Source: an uncultured Prevotellaceae bacterium | GTDB taxonomy: Bacteria; Bacteroidota; Bacteroidia; Bacteroidales; Bacteroidaceae | DNA length: 64,000 nucleotides | Assembly: GCA_902779455.1 (NCBI GenBank) | Contig: CACZBS010000024.1 | Coordinates: 62,001 to 126,000 of the forward strand | Direction: 5' to 3' | In this document: positions 31,236 through 40,738 of the stretch, in pieces | Layout of the letters: the number at the start of each line of letters is the position of its first letter | How positions within the stretch are numbered: the stretch's first letter is position 1 | Made by a program: the position numbers and the translations under genes | The notes under the pieces: model-generated | Told to the model about the DNA's origin: nothing | The model's database searches: none | Seen by the model: only the letters and a program-made list of their open reading frames with translations

Positions 31236-31267
31236 TTTGGTAGATATTTCTAAAATTCGTAACTTTG
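31236..31267 (+). promoter_or_regulatory. Promoter of the O-acetylhomoserine sulfhydrylase gene
   Basis: TTTG (31236-31239), 20-bp spacer, TAACTTTG (31260-31267). It is back to back with the Lrp promoter, a natural place for Lrp binding. The leader is about 28 nt, too short for a SAM riboswitch. Confidence 0.75.
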
Positions 31268-31300
31268 CACCCGGAAACCAACCAATAAAACTTCAAAGAT

Positions 31301-32590
31301 ATGGCACAGAAAAAACTTCACTTCGAGACCCTTCAACTGCACGTAGGACAGGAGCAGCCCGACCCGACGACCGACGCCCGCGCCGTGCCCATCTATCAGA
31401 CGACGAGCTACGTGTTCCGTAATTCACAGCATGCCGCCGACCGCTTCGCCCTGCGCGATCCGGGCAACATCTACGGCCGGCTGACCAACTCGACCCAGGA
31501 CGTCTTCGAACAGCGCCTGGCCGCACTCGAGGGTGGCGTGGCCGCACTGGCCGTGGCCTCTGGCGCCGCCGCCGTCACCTATGCCCTGCAGAACATCTGT
31601 CAGGCGGGCGACCACATCGTGGCGGCCGACAACCTCTACGGCGGTTCGTTCAACCTCATCACCCACACGCTGACGACGCAGGGCATCACCAACACCATCG
31701 TCAACGTCAACGACCTCGAGGCCCTCGAGGCTGCTATCCAGCCCAATACGAAGGCCATCTACGCCGAGACGTTCGGCAATCCCAACAGCGACGTCACTGA
31801 CATTGAGGCCGTCGCCCAGGTGGCCCATCGCCATGGCATCCCCTTCATCATCGACAACACGTTCGGCACGCCCTACCTGATACGCCCCATCGAGCACGGC
31901 GCCGACATCGTGGTCCACTCGGCCACGAAGTTCATCGGCGGCCACGGCTCCAGCCTCGGCGGCGTCATCGTCGACGGCGGCACCTTCCCCTGGAAGGAGT
32001 ATGCCGACAAGTATCCGACGCTGGCCAAGCCCGACCCGTCGTACCACGGCGCCGTCTTCGCCGACGTGGCCGGACCGGCGGCCTTCGTCACGCGCATACG
32101 TGCCGTCATCCTGCGCGACACGGGCGCTGCCATCTCGCCCTTCAACGCCTGGATCCTGCTGCAGGGACTCGAGACGCTCTCGCTGCGCGTGGAGCGCCAC
32201 GTGAGCAACGCCCTGCGCGTGGTCGAGTTTCTGGCTAACCATCCCAAGGTGGAGCGGGTCAACCATCCCTCGCTGCCCGACCATCCCGACCATGCCCTCT
32301 ACGAGAAATACTATCCGCAGGGCGGCGGATCGATCTTCACCTTCGAGGTGAAGGGAGGCGAGCAGGAGGCCTGGCGCTTCTGCGACGCCCTCAAGATCTT
32401 CTCGCTGCTGGCCAACGTGGCCGACGTGAAGAGCCTCGTCATCCATCCCTACACGACGACCCACTCGCAGATGACGCCCGAGGAGCTCCGCCAGCAGCAC
32501 ATCACGCCGGCCTCCGTGCGCCTATCCATCGGCACCGAGCACATCGACGACCTCATCGACGACCTCGCCCAGGCGCTCGAACAGGTCTGA
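31301..32590 (+). CDS. metY: O-acetylhomoserine sulfhydrylase (Cys/Met metabolism PLP enzyme)
   Basis: 429-residue PLP-dependent enzyme that makes homocysteine from O-acetylhomoserine and sulfide. Cys/Met metabolism family landmarks: TLQLHVGQEQPDPTTDARAVPIYQTTSYVF, NIYGRLTNSTQDVFEQRLAALEGG, AETFGNPNSDVTD, IDNTFGTPYL, and the PLP lysine in HSATKFIGGHGSSLGG (Lys210). The C-terminus SIGTEHIDDLIDDLAQAL is typical. Long insertions relative to MetB/MetC favour the sulfhydrylase assignment over cystathionine gamma-synthase or methionine gamma-lyase, which remain possible. Divergently transcribed from an Lrp/AsnC regulator. Confidence 0.92.
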   Translation: MAQKKLHFETLQLHVGQEQPDPTTDARAVPIYQTTSYVFRNSQHAADRFALRDPGNIYGRLTNSTQDVFEQRLAALEGGVAALAVASGAAAVTYALQNICQAGDHIVAADNLYGGSFNLITHTLTTQGITNTIVNVNDLEALEAAIQPNTKAIYAETFGNPNSDVTDIEAVAQVAHRHGIPFIIDNTFGTPYLIRPIEHGADIVVHSATKFIGGHGSSLGGVIVDGGTFPWKEYADKYPTLAKPDPSYHGAVFADVAGPAAFVTRIRAVILRDTGAAISPFNAWILLQGLETLSLRVERHVSNALRVVEFLANHPKVERVNHPSLPDHPDHALYEKYYPQGGGSIFTFEVKGGEQEAWRFCDALKIFSLLANVADVKSLVIHPYTTTHSQMTPEELRQQHITPASVRLSIGTEHIDDLIDDLAQALEQV

Positions 32591-32644
32591 CCCCTCGCCC
32601 TAACCATGGCCGGCTGCCGCGAGACGTCTGCGCGGCTGCCGGCA

Positions 32645-32736
32645 AAACTCTCGTCACGTCGTGACGGCATGCCGTCACGACGTGATTTCATGCCGTCACG
32701 GCGTGACGTCATGGCGTCACGTCGTGCCGAAAGTTT
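32645..32736. repeat. 92-bp four-unit palindromic array, copy 2
   Basis: Begins AAACTCTCGTCACG and ends CGAAAGTTT. Same length as 14026-14117, and matches its reverse complement at 81 of 92 positions, including the odd unit with TTTCATG. Four palindromic cores of GTCACGnCGTGAC type at 21-bp spacing. It lies 55 bp after metY. Confidence 0.85.
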
Positions 32737-32777
32737 TTATAATAAAGAATAAAGATATTCAACTTTCGCATGTAAAA

Positions 32778-32904
32778 GGAGTTTAGGAGTTTAGGAGTTT
32801 TCGCGGCTTTCAGCCGCTGGAGTTTAGACGTTAGTCCTGGTTCATGGCTATCACTGGCTATCACTAACAAAACTATCGTCTAAACTCCTAAACTCCTAAA
32901 CTCC
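32778..32904. repeat. GGAGTTTA-type inverted repeat, copy 2
   Basis: Left part has three GGAGTTT units, then a small hairpin (GCGGCTTTCAGCCGC) has interrupted the arm, then GGAGTTTAGACGTTAGT. The right part AACTATCGTCTAAACTCC plus two more units is the complement. Same family as 27652-27758. Confidence 0.85.
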
Positions 32905-32999
32905 AAAAGAAAGTGAGCTTGCGAAACTTGAATAAAGGCTCCACTTGAAAAAGTACTGCGCAATGGAAAACATGGCGCAGCCCCTGTCCTCCCCTCAAG

Positions 33000-33249
33000 G
33001 CACTACTCTTTATACACATCTAGCCGATAATATACGGTAATAGAAACCCCTTCGGGGTTTATTCGTGCGATTCACTTCGGCGAGCTGTGTATAGAACTCC
33101 TTTCACTCCTAAACTGACGAAAGATGGGTAAAGCCCACTTTAACAGTCCTACTTAGCAAGGCTTAGAAGCGCCCCTGAACGCCGGAGGCAGCTTTAGCCT
33201 GCTAAGGGGCAGCAAAAAAGCCGGAAGCGCAAGATGCTTCCGGCTTTTT
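33000..33249 (+). ncRNA. Possible structured RNA ending at a strong terminator
   Basis: No ORF of note, but several nested stems. ATACACATCTAGCCG (33012-33026) pairs with CGGCGAGCTGTGTAT (33078-33092), 13 of 15 bp, enclosing AAACCCC/GGGGTTT (33044-33060). Next come AAAG-TGGG/CCCACTTT at about 33121-33142 and GCCCCT/AGGGGC at about 33172-33209 with an inner AGGC/GCCT. A terminator closes the segment. It lacks recognisable tmRNA, RNase P or SRP RNA signatures. No confident promoter was found upstream, so the 5' end is uncertain and it might be only the decayed remains of repeats. Confidence 0.3.
33214..33249. terminator. Bidirectional terminator upstream of the LRR gene's 3' end
   Basis: AAAAAGCCGGAAGC (33215-33228) and GCTTCCGGCTTTTT (33236-33249) form a 14-bp perfect stem, 7-nt loop, with A- and T-runs on either side. 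It can end the minus-strand LRR gene and any plus-strand RNA. Confidence 0.85.
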
Positions 33250-33280
33250 CTGCTGGCGGCAGCCGCCTGTAGGACTGCGG

Positions 33281-33324
33281 CGGCTGTTTTACATGGCAGC
33301 AGCGGCTGTTTTACATGTTAGCAG
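33281..33324. repeat. 22-bp tandem duplication over the LRR gene stop codon
   Basis: CGGCTGTTTTACATGGCAGC at 33281 is repeated from 33303 with GC changed to TT; unit length 22. The LRR gene's stop codon (33311-33313) lies in the second unit. A simple slippage duplication. Confidence 0.7.
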
Positions 33325-36300
33325 CGGCGTGGGCCGACTTCTCGATGAGGCGCCGCAGGATGATGATGGCATCGGCGATGGTCACCTTTTTGTCGAAGTT
33401 GGGATCGCCCCAGTGCCAGTCGAAGTCCGGCAGGCTCCTCTTGCCGAGGATGTAGTCGACAACGGTCTGCACGTCGTTGAAGCTGAGTTTGCCGTCGCCG
33501 TCATAATCACCGGGTAAGCGGAAGTCGTATCTGGCTCTCAAATCCCAGTCATTCTCGTTGTCCTCCATCCATGCGGTCACCCAATTCTTTTCCAGGGCTG
33601 CCTCAAACTGTGCTTTCGTACACTCGTTGGTCTCGGTGACGCTGGGGGTGAAGTCCAGCAGGCCAATCCAATGATAGGAATCCCTGTTGGGCAGCGAGGC
33701 GATCATTGCATCCAGTCCCTCGCCCTTGATGTCGTTCATGAAGCAATAGATGCTATAGATGTCCGGGCAGTGAGTGAAGTCGAGCGTCGTCAGCCGGTTG
33801 TTCCGGCAATAGCAATACTTCAGTTGCGAGTCGCCCGTTTCGTCTGCGAGCTTGAGCGTCGTCAGCTGGTTGTCGTAGCAATAGAGAGACACGAGTTTGA
33901 CATTCTTCGACACGTCGAGCGTCGTCAGCTGGTTGTCGTAGCAAAAGAGATACTCCAGATTGACATTCTTCGACACGTCGAGCGTTGTCAGCTGGTTGTC
34001 GTCGCAGTAAAGAGAATATAGCAGGGTGTTCTGCGACAGGTCAATCGAAGAGAGGTTGTTGGAAAAACAGGCGAGTACCTCCAATGCCGAATTGTTCCGC
34101 ACATTGAGCTGTGACAGCTGATTGTTCTGGCATTGGAGATATGCCAGCCCAGGATTGTTCGACACATTGAGCGTCGTCAATTGGTTGACAGAGCAATAGA
34201 GCCCTTCGAGGGTGGCCGACGACGGCAGCAGGAGCTGCGTCAGCTCGTTGCTGTAGCAAGACAATGTCTTCAGCTTGGTGTTGTTGCGCGCGTCGAGCGT
34301 CGTCAGCTTTGAGTTGTTCCAATCCATGTAACTCAGCTCCTTGTTCTTCGAGATGTCGACCGAGGTGATGTTGCTATTGTTACAATTCAATGTTTCCAGC
34401 GCCGTGTTCTTCGTCAGGTCGATGTTGGTCAGATTGTCTTTTCCGATGTGGAGAGACTTCAATGCCGTGTTGTGGGTGACGTCAAGCTCGGTCAGCGGGT
34501 TGTCCCAGCAGTTCAAAAGTTCCAGAGCCGACAGCGCTGACACGTCAACAGAAGTCAGCTTGTTCGCACCAACCGATACTGACTTCAGCTGCGGTGCACT
34601 TGCAGGCAGGGTCAGCGTGGTGAGCCCGTTGGAGCCACAGTTGAATGATTCCAGACTGCTATTGTGCGATACGTCAAGCGTGGTCAGTTGATTGCCATAA
34701 CAGTTAAACTCCTTCAGCAGTGGCAGCATCGACACATCGAGCGTGGCCAGCTGGTTGTCCGTACAGACCACTCTCCACAGCTTCGTGCACTTCGAGAGGT
34801 CGAGCTCGGTCAGGGCGTTGTAGCTGCAATGCAGGTTCTCCAGGTTGGTACAGTTGGAGAGGTTGAGGCTTGTCAGCGTATAGTTTTGTCCGCAGGCCAG
34901 GCGCTTCAGCTTGATGTTGGCACTGAGGTCGAGGGTTGTGATGCGGTTGAGGCCCTCGGCATCCGGGTTGAAAATGTTGTTCTGACAGTACAGTTCCTGC
35001 AGTTCCGTGAAGAATCCGATGCCGGTGAGGTCGGTGATGCCCAGGTCGCTGACCGCGATGTTGGTCACTTCGCTGCGCTCGCTCTCGCTGAGCTTGCCGT
35101 TGCCGTCGGTGTCGAAATGAGCGCTGACGTAGTTGCGGAAGATTTCGTCGGGGAAGTTGGCCTCGTTGATGTCTGTTCCGCCGGCATAGTCGCCCATGGT
35201 GCTCATCACGCGCCATCCCTTGCCGGTGGCAATGGCTTGCTGGGCTTCGCTGAGGGTGTTCTGCTCGTTGGCATCGGGGTCTTCGTTGATGGCGGTGAAG
35301 ACACCGTCATCGGTAGTGGGCAGGCTCTTGACGAGGGCCTGCATGTCGGTGCCGCTGATTTGGTTGCTGTAGCAGAAGAGGCGGCTGAGCATCCGGTTGT
35401 TCGTCACGTCGAGCGTCTGCAGCTGGTTGCCGTAGCACCACACGGTCTTCAGCTTCAGGTTCTTCGACAGGTCGAGCGTCGGCAGCAGGTTGTCGGCACA
35501 ATAGAGGTGTTCCAACTTCGTGCACTGCGACAAGGTGAGCTCCCTGATTTCGTTATGTTCACACGAGAGCGTTTCCAAGTCAGTGTTGTTTCTTACAATG
35601 AGCAGACCCAGATTATTGTAATCGCATTCGAGCCGCTTTAACAGGGTGTTCTGGCTTACGTCGAGTCTGGTCAGCAGGTTTCTGGAGCAATCCAGTTCGG
35701 TGAGGCCAGTGAAATCACTGACGTTGAGCTCGGTCAGCAGGTTAGAAGCGCAGGAGAGGATCTGCAGCGGCGATTCGCTGGCTATCTGTAGCGAGGTGAG
35801 CTGGCTTGCCGAGCAGCGCAGCTCTTGCAGCTTGGTATTTGCGGTGAGGTCGAGCGTGTTCAGCAGGTTAAGTTCACAATAGAGCCAGATGAGGTTCTCG
35901 AAGCAGGCGATGCCCGTCAGGTCGGTGATGCCCTTATTGTTGACGTTGATGTATCTCACCGCTGTCCGCTCGTCGCAGGAGAGCTTGCCGTCATTGTCCT
36001 TGTCGATTTTCTCGCTGATGTACGTGCGGAAAGCCTGGTCGGGGAAGTTGGCGGCGTTGATGTCGAGGGCGGTCGGGCTGACGGCGGTGTAGCTGTTGCC
36101 GTTGTAGGCCCAGACGTCCCACAGCATCTTGTTGGCGTCGTTCACCGCCTCGTCTGAGGGCCGTGCGTTGTGCTCGCTGCTGCTGGCATTGTCGTAGGCA
36201 ACGAACATGGCGTGTTCATCTTTGGTGCCTGTTTTGAGCAGTCCCTGCAGCGTGGCGTCCATGGCCTCTTGCGACAGCTGGTTGTGGTAGCACTCCACCT

Positions 36301-39300
36301 TTTTAAGACGATAGGAGAAGAAAGAGAGGTCGAGCTGCGTGAGCTGGTTGTCGTTGCACTTGAGCGTCTTGAGACTATGGAAGTAGCCCAGGCCCGTGAG
36401 GTCGGCAATGCCCATGTTGCTGACGTCGATGTCAATGTCCTGATAGGCTTCGTTGTTGTCGAGGATGTCGTCGTTGTCGGTGTCGAAGGTGCTCTTGACA
36501 TACTGGCGGAAGACGTCATCGGGGAAGTGGGCCGCGTCGATGGCGACATCGCCACCGGGATACAGGCTCAGGCTGTTGACCCACCGGTTGTAGTAGTCTG
36601 ACCGCATCACGTTCCATCCCTTCGAGCGGGCGATGTCGATATCTGCTGTCTTACAGTGATTTTGATCATCATGGAACTCTGAAGTGCCGTCTTCACAGAA
36701 ATAGAGCACGCCACGCTCAACGGTCGGCAGGTTCTGCATCATCGCCGTAGCGTTGTCGTCGATACGGTTGCGGTAGCAGTTAACCTCTTCCAGCAGCGGG
36801 CAGTGCGAGAGGTCGAGCGACGTCAGGTTGTTGGACTGACATTCCAGTTTTTTCAGTGCCGCGCAGTCGCTGAGGTTGAGCTCCGACAGGTGATTACCGT
36901 TGCAGGTGAGCGTGGCGAGTGCCGTGCAGCCGTCGAGTTTGAGCGTATGCAGCTTATTGGCCCCGCAGGTGAGCTCCTTCAGCTTGGAATAGCCGGAGAG
37001 GTCGAGCTCGCTGAGGCCGCACCAATCTACATTGAAAGTTCTCAGGCTCTGTGCTGCGGATAGCTTCAGCGTGGTCAGCGCGTTTTCCTGCAAGAAGAGC
37101 TCCTCGAGCATGGTGTTCTTCGACAGGTCAAGCTCCGTGAAGGATTGCCAGGTACACCACAGGTGCGTCAGACTGGTAAAGAACTCGATGCCCTTTAGGT
37201 CGTTGACAAATTCATCGTTCCATCCTTCGAAGGTAATCGACTTCACATTCTCCATCTCCACGGGGCTGAGCCAGCCGTCGCCGTCGGTATCGAAGTTGTT
37301 GCTGACGTACTGGCGGAAGAGCTCGTCGGGGAAGTTCATGGCGTTAATTTCGACAGAGCTGAGGATGGTGAGCGGCGTGCCGTCGGAGCCTACCACCTGC
37401 CAGTTGCGTTCGTCGGCCGCGAGGAGCTGCGCCTGCGTGGGCTTATAGTTGCCATCGTTGCCGTTGGTGTAGGTGAGCTTGGCTTTCTGAGCGTCGCCGG
37501 TGCGGTCGGGCAGTTTGCTGAAGAGCATGCTGGTGGCGTCATTGTCCAGCTGGTTGCCGTCGCAGCGCAGTTCGGTGAGGCTGGTGCCTGCGATGTCGAG
37601 TATCTGCAGTCTGCAGTCCTGGCATCGTAGCTTTGTGAGGGCCGCGTTCTTCGACACGTCGAGGATGGTGAGCCCGGTGTTGCCGTAGCAGTCGAAAAAC
37701 TTCAGACTGGGGAAATGGGCGATGCCCGTGAAGTCAGTGATGCCCTTGTTCGTAAGGCTGATGCTCTGGATTCTCTGGGCCTCGGTGAGTGTGAGCAGGC
37801 GGTCGGTGTTCTGGTCGATAGTGTTCTTCAGCACGTAGTCACGGAACGTGTCGTCGGGGAAGAAGGCGGCGTCGATGGTGAGCACGTCTTCCGCCAGCTG
37901 CGTCGCCGAGTTGCCGTTGACGCTGTAGAGCTTCCATTGCTTGTCGTTGGTCAGGGCGTTCAGGTCGGCGGCGGTGATGTGGAAGGAGTTGCTTTCCGTC
38001 GCATCTGAGGCCGTATTGCAGAGGGTGAAGCGGGCGTCGGACGAGGCAAGGGCGGCGGGCAGCAAGGCTATGAGTGCGTGGACGGCCTCGTCGTTCAGTC
38101 CGCAGTTGGAGCAGTTGAGCGTGGTGAGCTTCGTGTTCTTCGAGAGGTCGGGGGGCATCAGCCTCGTGTTGTCGCTGCAGTTGAGCGACGTCAACTTCAG
38201 ATTCTTCGAGAGGTCGAGCTTTGCTGTTGCCAGCAGACTACAGTTGCTGCAGTTCAGGGTCTCCAGGTTCGTGAAGTATTCCACACCCTTCATGTTGTAG
38301 ATGTTGTTGTTGGAGAGGTCGATGGCTGTCACGGCTTCCACCTCCTGCCGGCTCAGCACGCCATTGTTGTCGGTGTCGAACTGCTTCACGTAGTTACGGA
38401 AATACTGGCTGGGGAAGTTGGCGTAGTATTTATCCTCGATTTCCACATACCAAGGCACAATTTCCTGGTCCTCTGTGCCGTCATTGCTATAGGCAAACCA
38501 TCGTTTTAGCTTGGCCTGCTCAATGTTGTCGTCGGAGTATTCATTGCCCTCACTGCCAGCAGTATAGAACAGGGTAATACTACCAGTTGCTGGGCTGACC
38601 TTTTCTGGCAGCGCAGTGATGATGTTGTTCATGGCCTGCTGCTTGATCTGGTTGCTGTAGATGCGGAGCTCATTCAGCTTTGTGCACCCCGAGAGGTTCA
38701 GCGCGGTCAGGCTGTTGTTCTCGGCCCACACCGTCCGCAGGTTTGTGCATCCGGTGACGCCCAGTGTCCTCAGGGCGTTGTTCTGGCACTTAATAGAATT
38801 CAGCGTCGTGACATTATTAGCATAGAGGGTTGACAATGAATTGTGATCACACCTGAGGGTTCCCAGGCCCTTGCACATCGTCACGTCGAGCGACAAGAGA
38901 CTGCAATACGCACATGCGACATCTATCAGCGTGGTGGTATTGGGGAGCTGGAGCACTTGCATCTGCTCATTATAGGAGCATGCCACATTCTTTAGTGCCA
39001 GGTTCTTCCTCAGGTCGAGCGAAGCCAGGTTGTTGTATTTGCAGTCCAGGTACTGCAGTGCCGTGAAGTACTCGATGCCCTTCAGCGTCGTCGTGTTGCT
39101 GTGGTAGCTGAATTGGATGCTGTTGACCGCCGTCAGCTCTGTCTCAGAGAGCCCGCCGTCGTCGTCAGTGTCGAAGTTGTCGCTGAGGTATGTGCAGAAG
39201 TCGGCGTCAGGGAAGTAAGGTGCGCTGATGGGGATAGGTGCGCCGTCGTATGCTTCATCATTGTAGTCTCGGTATGCTTTCACTGTCCAGCCCTTGGCCT

Positions 39301-40516
39301 TAGCAATCCTTGCCTGAGGAACCATACATACATTCTGCTCATTGGCATCAAACATATAAACATAGAAAGTGCTTTCCTCCGTTGTCACGGGCATGCTCTC
39401 GACAAGCGCATCCATGTTGTCAAGCGAGATTCGGTTCATGAAGCATGAAAAATACTTCAGCGAGGGATTATGCGATACGTCGAGCGATGTCAACTGGTTG
39501 TTGTTACAGTATAGCGTGCTCAAGGCCGTGTTCTGAGATACGTCGAGCGATGTCAGCTGGTTTTTGCTGCAATCCAAATTTTTCAGAGCCGTGTTCTGCG
39601 ATACATCGAGCGATGTAAGCTGGTTATTACTGCAATTGAGATATGTCAGTGCAGTGAAAAACTCTATGCCCTCCAAACTGGCGATACTCCTACCATTAAC
39701 AGTAATGCTCGTTACTGCCGCAATCTCGCTGTTGCTCAGGTAACCGTCTCCGTTCGTGTTAATACTATTACTACTGATGCGGCTGCGGAAGTTAGCATCA
39801 GGGAAAGTATTTTCATTGATGGGGATGCCTGTGACGGAATAAGGCTGAATGACTACTTCGCTTGTAACCGTTGAACTGCCCACCTCCACCACTCCGCCAG
39901 TGTAAGTAGCGTTGGCAGGCGAAGTAATGGAGCAGTCGTTCAGCGTGATGGAGCCTAAATCGTAGATACATCCTTCGGAACCTCCAGTCACGTGAACAGT
40001 AGCATTGTTCACAACCAACTTCTCACGTTTCTGCTGATAGCTGGTAATGCTACCTTTGTTGCTCTGAACGTTTAGCACACAATCGTTGATAGTCAGCGTC
40101 TTTTGTCCATCAATGAAAATGCCATAAGCATTGGTGGCTTGTAATGACAAAGTGCCTGAGCCACCTATCGTTGCATCAGTGGCTGTATCAAAGGCGCTAT
40201 AATCGTTGGTAGACTTATTTTGAATAATAGTGTTCTCTCCAATCAAGAGCAAATGAAAAGCTGTGGCTGACCCTTTGACTCTCAATGATGCATAATTACC
40301 ATTCGTCGTAATAGTTGCACCATTGAGCGTCAGCGTCATCGTTGATGGATTGAACGTCACCGTGCCGCTTTGTATGGCAGGGAAATTGCTAGAGTTGATG
40401 GCAGTGTAGTTGCTGGAGGTAATCTGCACGCCGCCAATCATGACATTATAGTCTACGGCCCAGGCTCCCATGCCAGTGAGCAGGGTGAGTATCAAAAGGA
40501 GGAGTCTCTGTTTCAT
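33311..40516 (-). CDS. Giant exported leucine-rich-repeat protein with EF-hand-like modules and dockerin-like C-terminus
   Basis: 2401 residues. Signal peptide MKQRLLLLILTLLTGMGAWA, then a beta-helix-like domain (about 20-210). The bulk consists of eight modules, each opening with a calcium-loop-like segment (FPDEIFRNYVSAHFDTDGNGKLSESE type), then DLTGIGFFTELQELYC and a run of 20-22-residue leucine-rich repeats of the form LTTLDVSKNVNLEYLFCYDNQ. A Cys recurs at the same repeat position, as in the cysteine ladder of Listeria internalin J. The last 75 residues carry two calcium loops (DYDGDGKLSFNDV and DPNFDKKVTIADA) like a type I dockerin. No DLQGRR tail and no LPxTG. Likely a calcium-dependent surface or secreted adhesin; ligand and anchoring unknown. 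Many near-identical repeats make copy number prone to change. Confidence 0.88.
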   Translation of the reverse strand: MKQRLLLLILTLLTGMGAWAVDYNVMIGGVQITSSNYTAINSSNFPAIQSGTVTFNPSTMTLTLNGATITTNGNYASLRVKGSATAFHLLLIGENTIIQNKSTNDYSAFDTATDATIGGSGTLSLQATNAYGIFIDGQKTLTINDCVLNVQSNKGSITSYQQKREKLVVNNATVHVTGGSEGCIYDLGSITLNDCSITSPANATYTGGVVEVGSSTVTSEVVIQPYSVTGIPINENTFPDANFRSRISSNSINTNGDGYLSNSEIAAVTSITVNGRSIASLEGIEFFTALTYLNCSNNQLTSLDVSQNTALKNLDCSKNQLTSLDVSQNTALSTLYCNNNQLTSLDVSHNPSLKYFSCFMNRISLDNMDALVESMPVTTEESTFYVYMFDANEQNVCMVPQARIAKAKGWTVKAYRDYNDEAYDGAPIPISAPYFPDADFCTYLSDNFDTDDDGGLSETELTAVNSIQFSYHSNTTTLKGIEYFTALQYLDCKYNNLASLDLRKNLALKNVACSYNEQMQVLQLPNTTTLIDVACAYCSLLSLDVTMCKGLGTLRCDHNSLSTLYANNVTTLNSIKCQNNALRTLGVTGCTNLRTVWAENNSLTALNLSGCTKLNELRIYSNQIKQQAMNNIITALPEKVSPATGSITLFYTAGSEGNEYSDDNIEQAKLKRWFAYSNDGTEDQEIVPWYVEIEDKYYANFPSQYFRNYVKQFDTDNNGVLSRQEVEAVTAIDLSNNNIYNMKGVEYFTNLETLNCSNCSLLATAKLDLSKNLKLTSLNCSDNTRLMPPDLSKNTKLTTLNCSNCGLNDEAVHALIALLPAALASSDARFTLCNTASDATESNSFHITAADLNALTNDKQWKLYSVNGNSATQLAEDVLTIDAAFFPDDTFRDYVLKNTIDQNTDRLLTLTEAQRIQSISLTNKGITDFTGIAHFPSLKFFDCYGNTGLTILDVSKNAALTKLRCQDCRLQILDIAGTSLTELRCDGNQLDNDATSMLFSKLPDRTGDAQKAKLTYTNGNDGNYKPTQAQLLAADERNWQVVGSDGTPLTILSSVEINAMNFPDELFRQYVSNNFDTDGDGWLSPVEMENVKSITFEGWNDEFVNDLKGIEFFTSLTHLWCTWQSFTELDLSKNTMLEELFLQENALTTLKLSAAQSLRTFNVDWCGLSELDLSGYSKLKELTCGANKLHTLKLDGCTALATLTCNGNHLSELNLSDCAALKKLECQSNNLTSLDLSHCPLLEEVNCYRNRIDDNATAMMQNLPTVERGVLYFCEDGTSEFHDDQNHCKTADIDIARSKGWNVMRSDYYNRWVNSLSLYPGGDVAIDAAHFPDDVFRQYVKSTFDTDNDDILDNNEAYQDIDIDVSNMGIADLTGLGYFHSLKTLKCNDNQLTQLDLSFFSYRLKKVECYHNQLSQEAMDATLQGLLKTGTKDEHAMFVAYDNASSSEHNARPSDEAVNDANKMLWDVWAYNGNSYTAVSPTALDINAANFPDQAFRTYISEKIDKDNDGKLSCDERTAVRYINVNNKGITDLTGIACFENLIWLYCELNLLNTLDLTANTKLQELRCSASQLTSLQIASESPLQILSCASNLLTELNVSDFTGLTELDCSRNLLTRLDVSQNTLLKRLECDYNNLGLLIVRNNTDLETLSCEHNEIRELTLSQCTKLEHLYCADNLLPTLDLSKNLKLKTVWCYGNQLQTLDVTNNRMLSRLFCYSNQISGTDMQALVKSLPTTDDGVFTAINEDPDANEQNTLSEAQQAIATGKGWRVMSTMGDYAGGTDINEANFPDEIFRNYVSAHFDTDGNGKLSESERSEVTNIAVSDLGITDLTGIGFFTELQELYCQNNIFNPDAEGLNRITTLDLSANIKLKRLACGQNYTLTSLNLSNCTNLENLHCSYNALTELDLSKCTKLWRVVCTDNQLATLDVSMLPLLKEFNCYGNQLTTLDVSHNSSLESFNCGSNGLTTLTLPASAPQLKSVSVGANKLTSVDVSALSALELLNCWDNPLTELDVTHNTALKSLHIGKDNLTNIDLTKNTALETLNCNNSNITSVDISKNKELSYMDWNNSKLTTLDARNNTKLKTLSCYSNELTQLLLPSSATLEGLYCSVNQLTTLNVSNNPGLAYLQCQNNQLSQLNVRNNSALEVLACFSNNLSSIDLSQNTLLYSLYCDDNQLTTLDVSKNVNLEYLFCYDNQLTTLDVSKNVKLVSLYCYDNQLTTLKLADETGDSQLKYCYCRNNRLTTLDFTHCPDIYSIYCFMNDIKGEGLDAMIASLPNRDSYHWIGLLDFTPSVTETNECTKAQFEAALEKNWVTAWMEDNENDWDLRARYDFRLPGDYDGDGKLSFNDVQTVVDYILGKRSLPDFDWHWGDPNFDKKVTIADAIIILRRLIEKSAHAAANM

Positions 40517-40571
40517 ATCTCAAAGATTTTGGTTATTACTATCTAGGGGTTCGCATTATTCTTACACTTTG

Positions 40572-40579
40572 CAAAGATA
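40572..40579 (-). promoter_or_regulatory. -7 element of the LRR gene
   Basis: TATCTTTG on the minus strand, about 56 bp before the ATG at 40516, followed upstream by an A/T tract. No exact -33 TTTG. Confidence 0.5.
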
Positions 40580-40681
40580 CAAAAAAAACGTTAACTTGTT
40601 CCGTCTGCCCCTATAAAATATGTTAAACAATTGAGCCCACTTTTTAGAGTGGGCTCAATAAAGATATTTTAGCACGCCAGA

Positions 40682-40713
40682 TTTGGTCATGTCGCAAGTT
40701 TTCATTACATTTG
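40682..40713 (+). promoter_or_regulatory. Promoter of aroA
   Basis: TTTG (40682-40685), 20-bp spacer, TACATTTG (40706-40713), 26 bp before the ATG. Confidence 0.75.
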
Positions 40714-40738
40714 CAACATCTAAAGAACACGAAACGAC

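Noticed and set aside
33000-33249. tmRNA, RNase P RNA or SRP RNA
   Set aside because: No alanyl-tRNA-like ends, no RNase P P4 consensus and no SRP tetraloop region were found; kept only as an unassigned candidate.
33311-33600. Cellulosome component
   Set aside because: A single dockerin-like end, no cohesin or scaffoldin in the window, and no plant cell wall catalytic domain in this protein.
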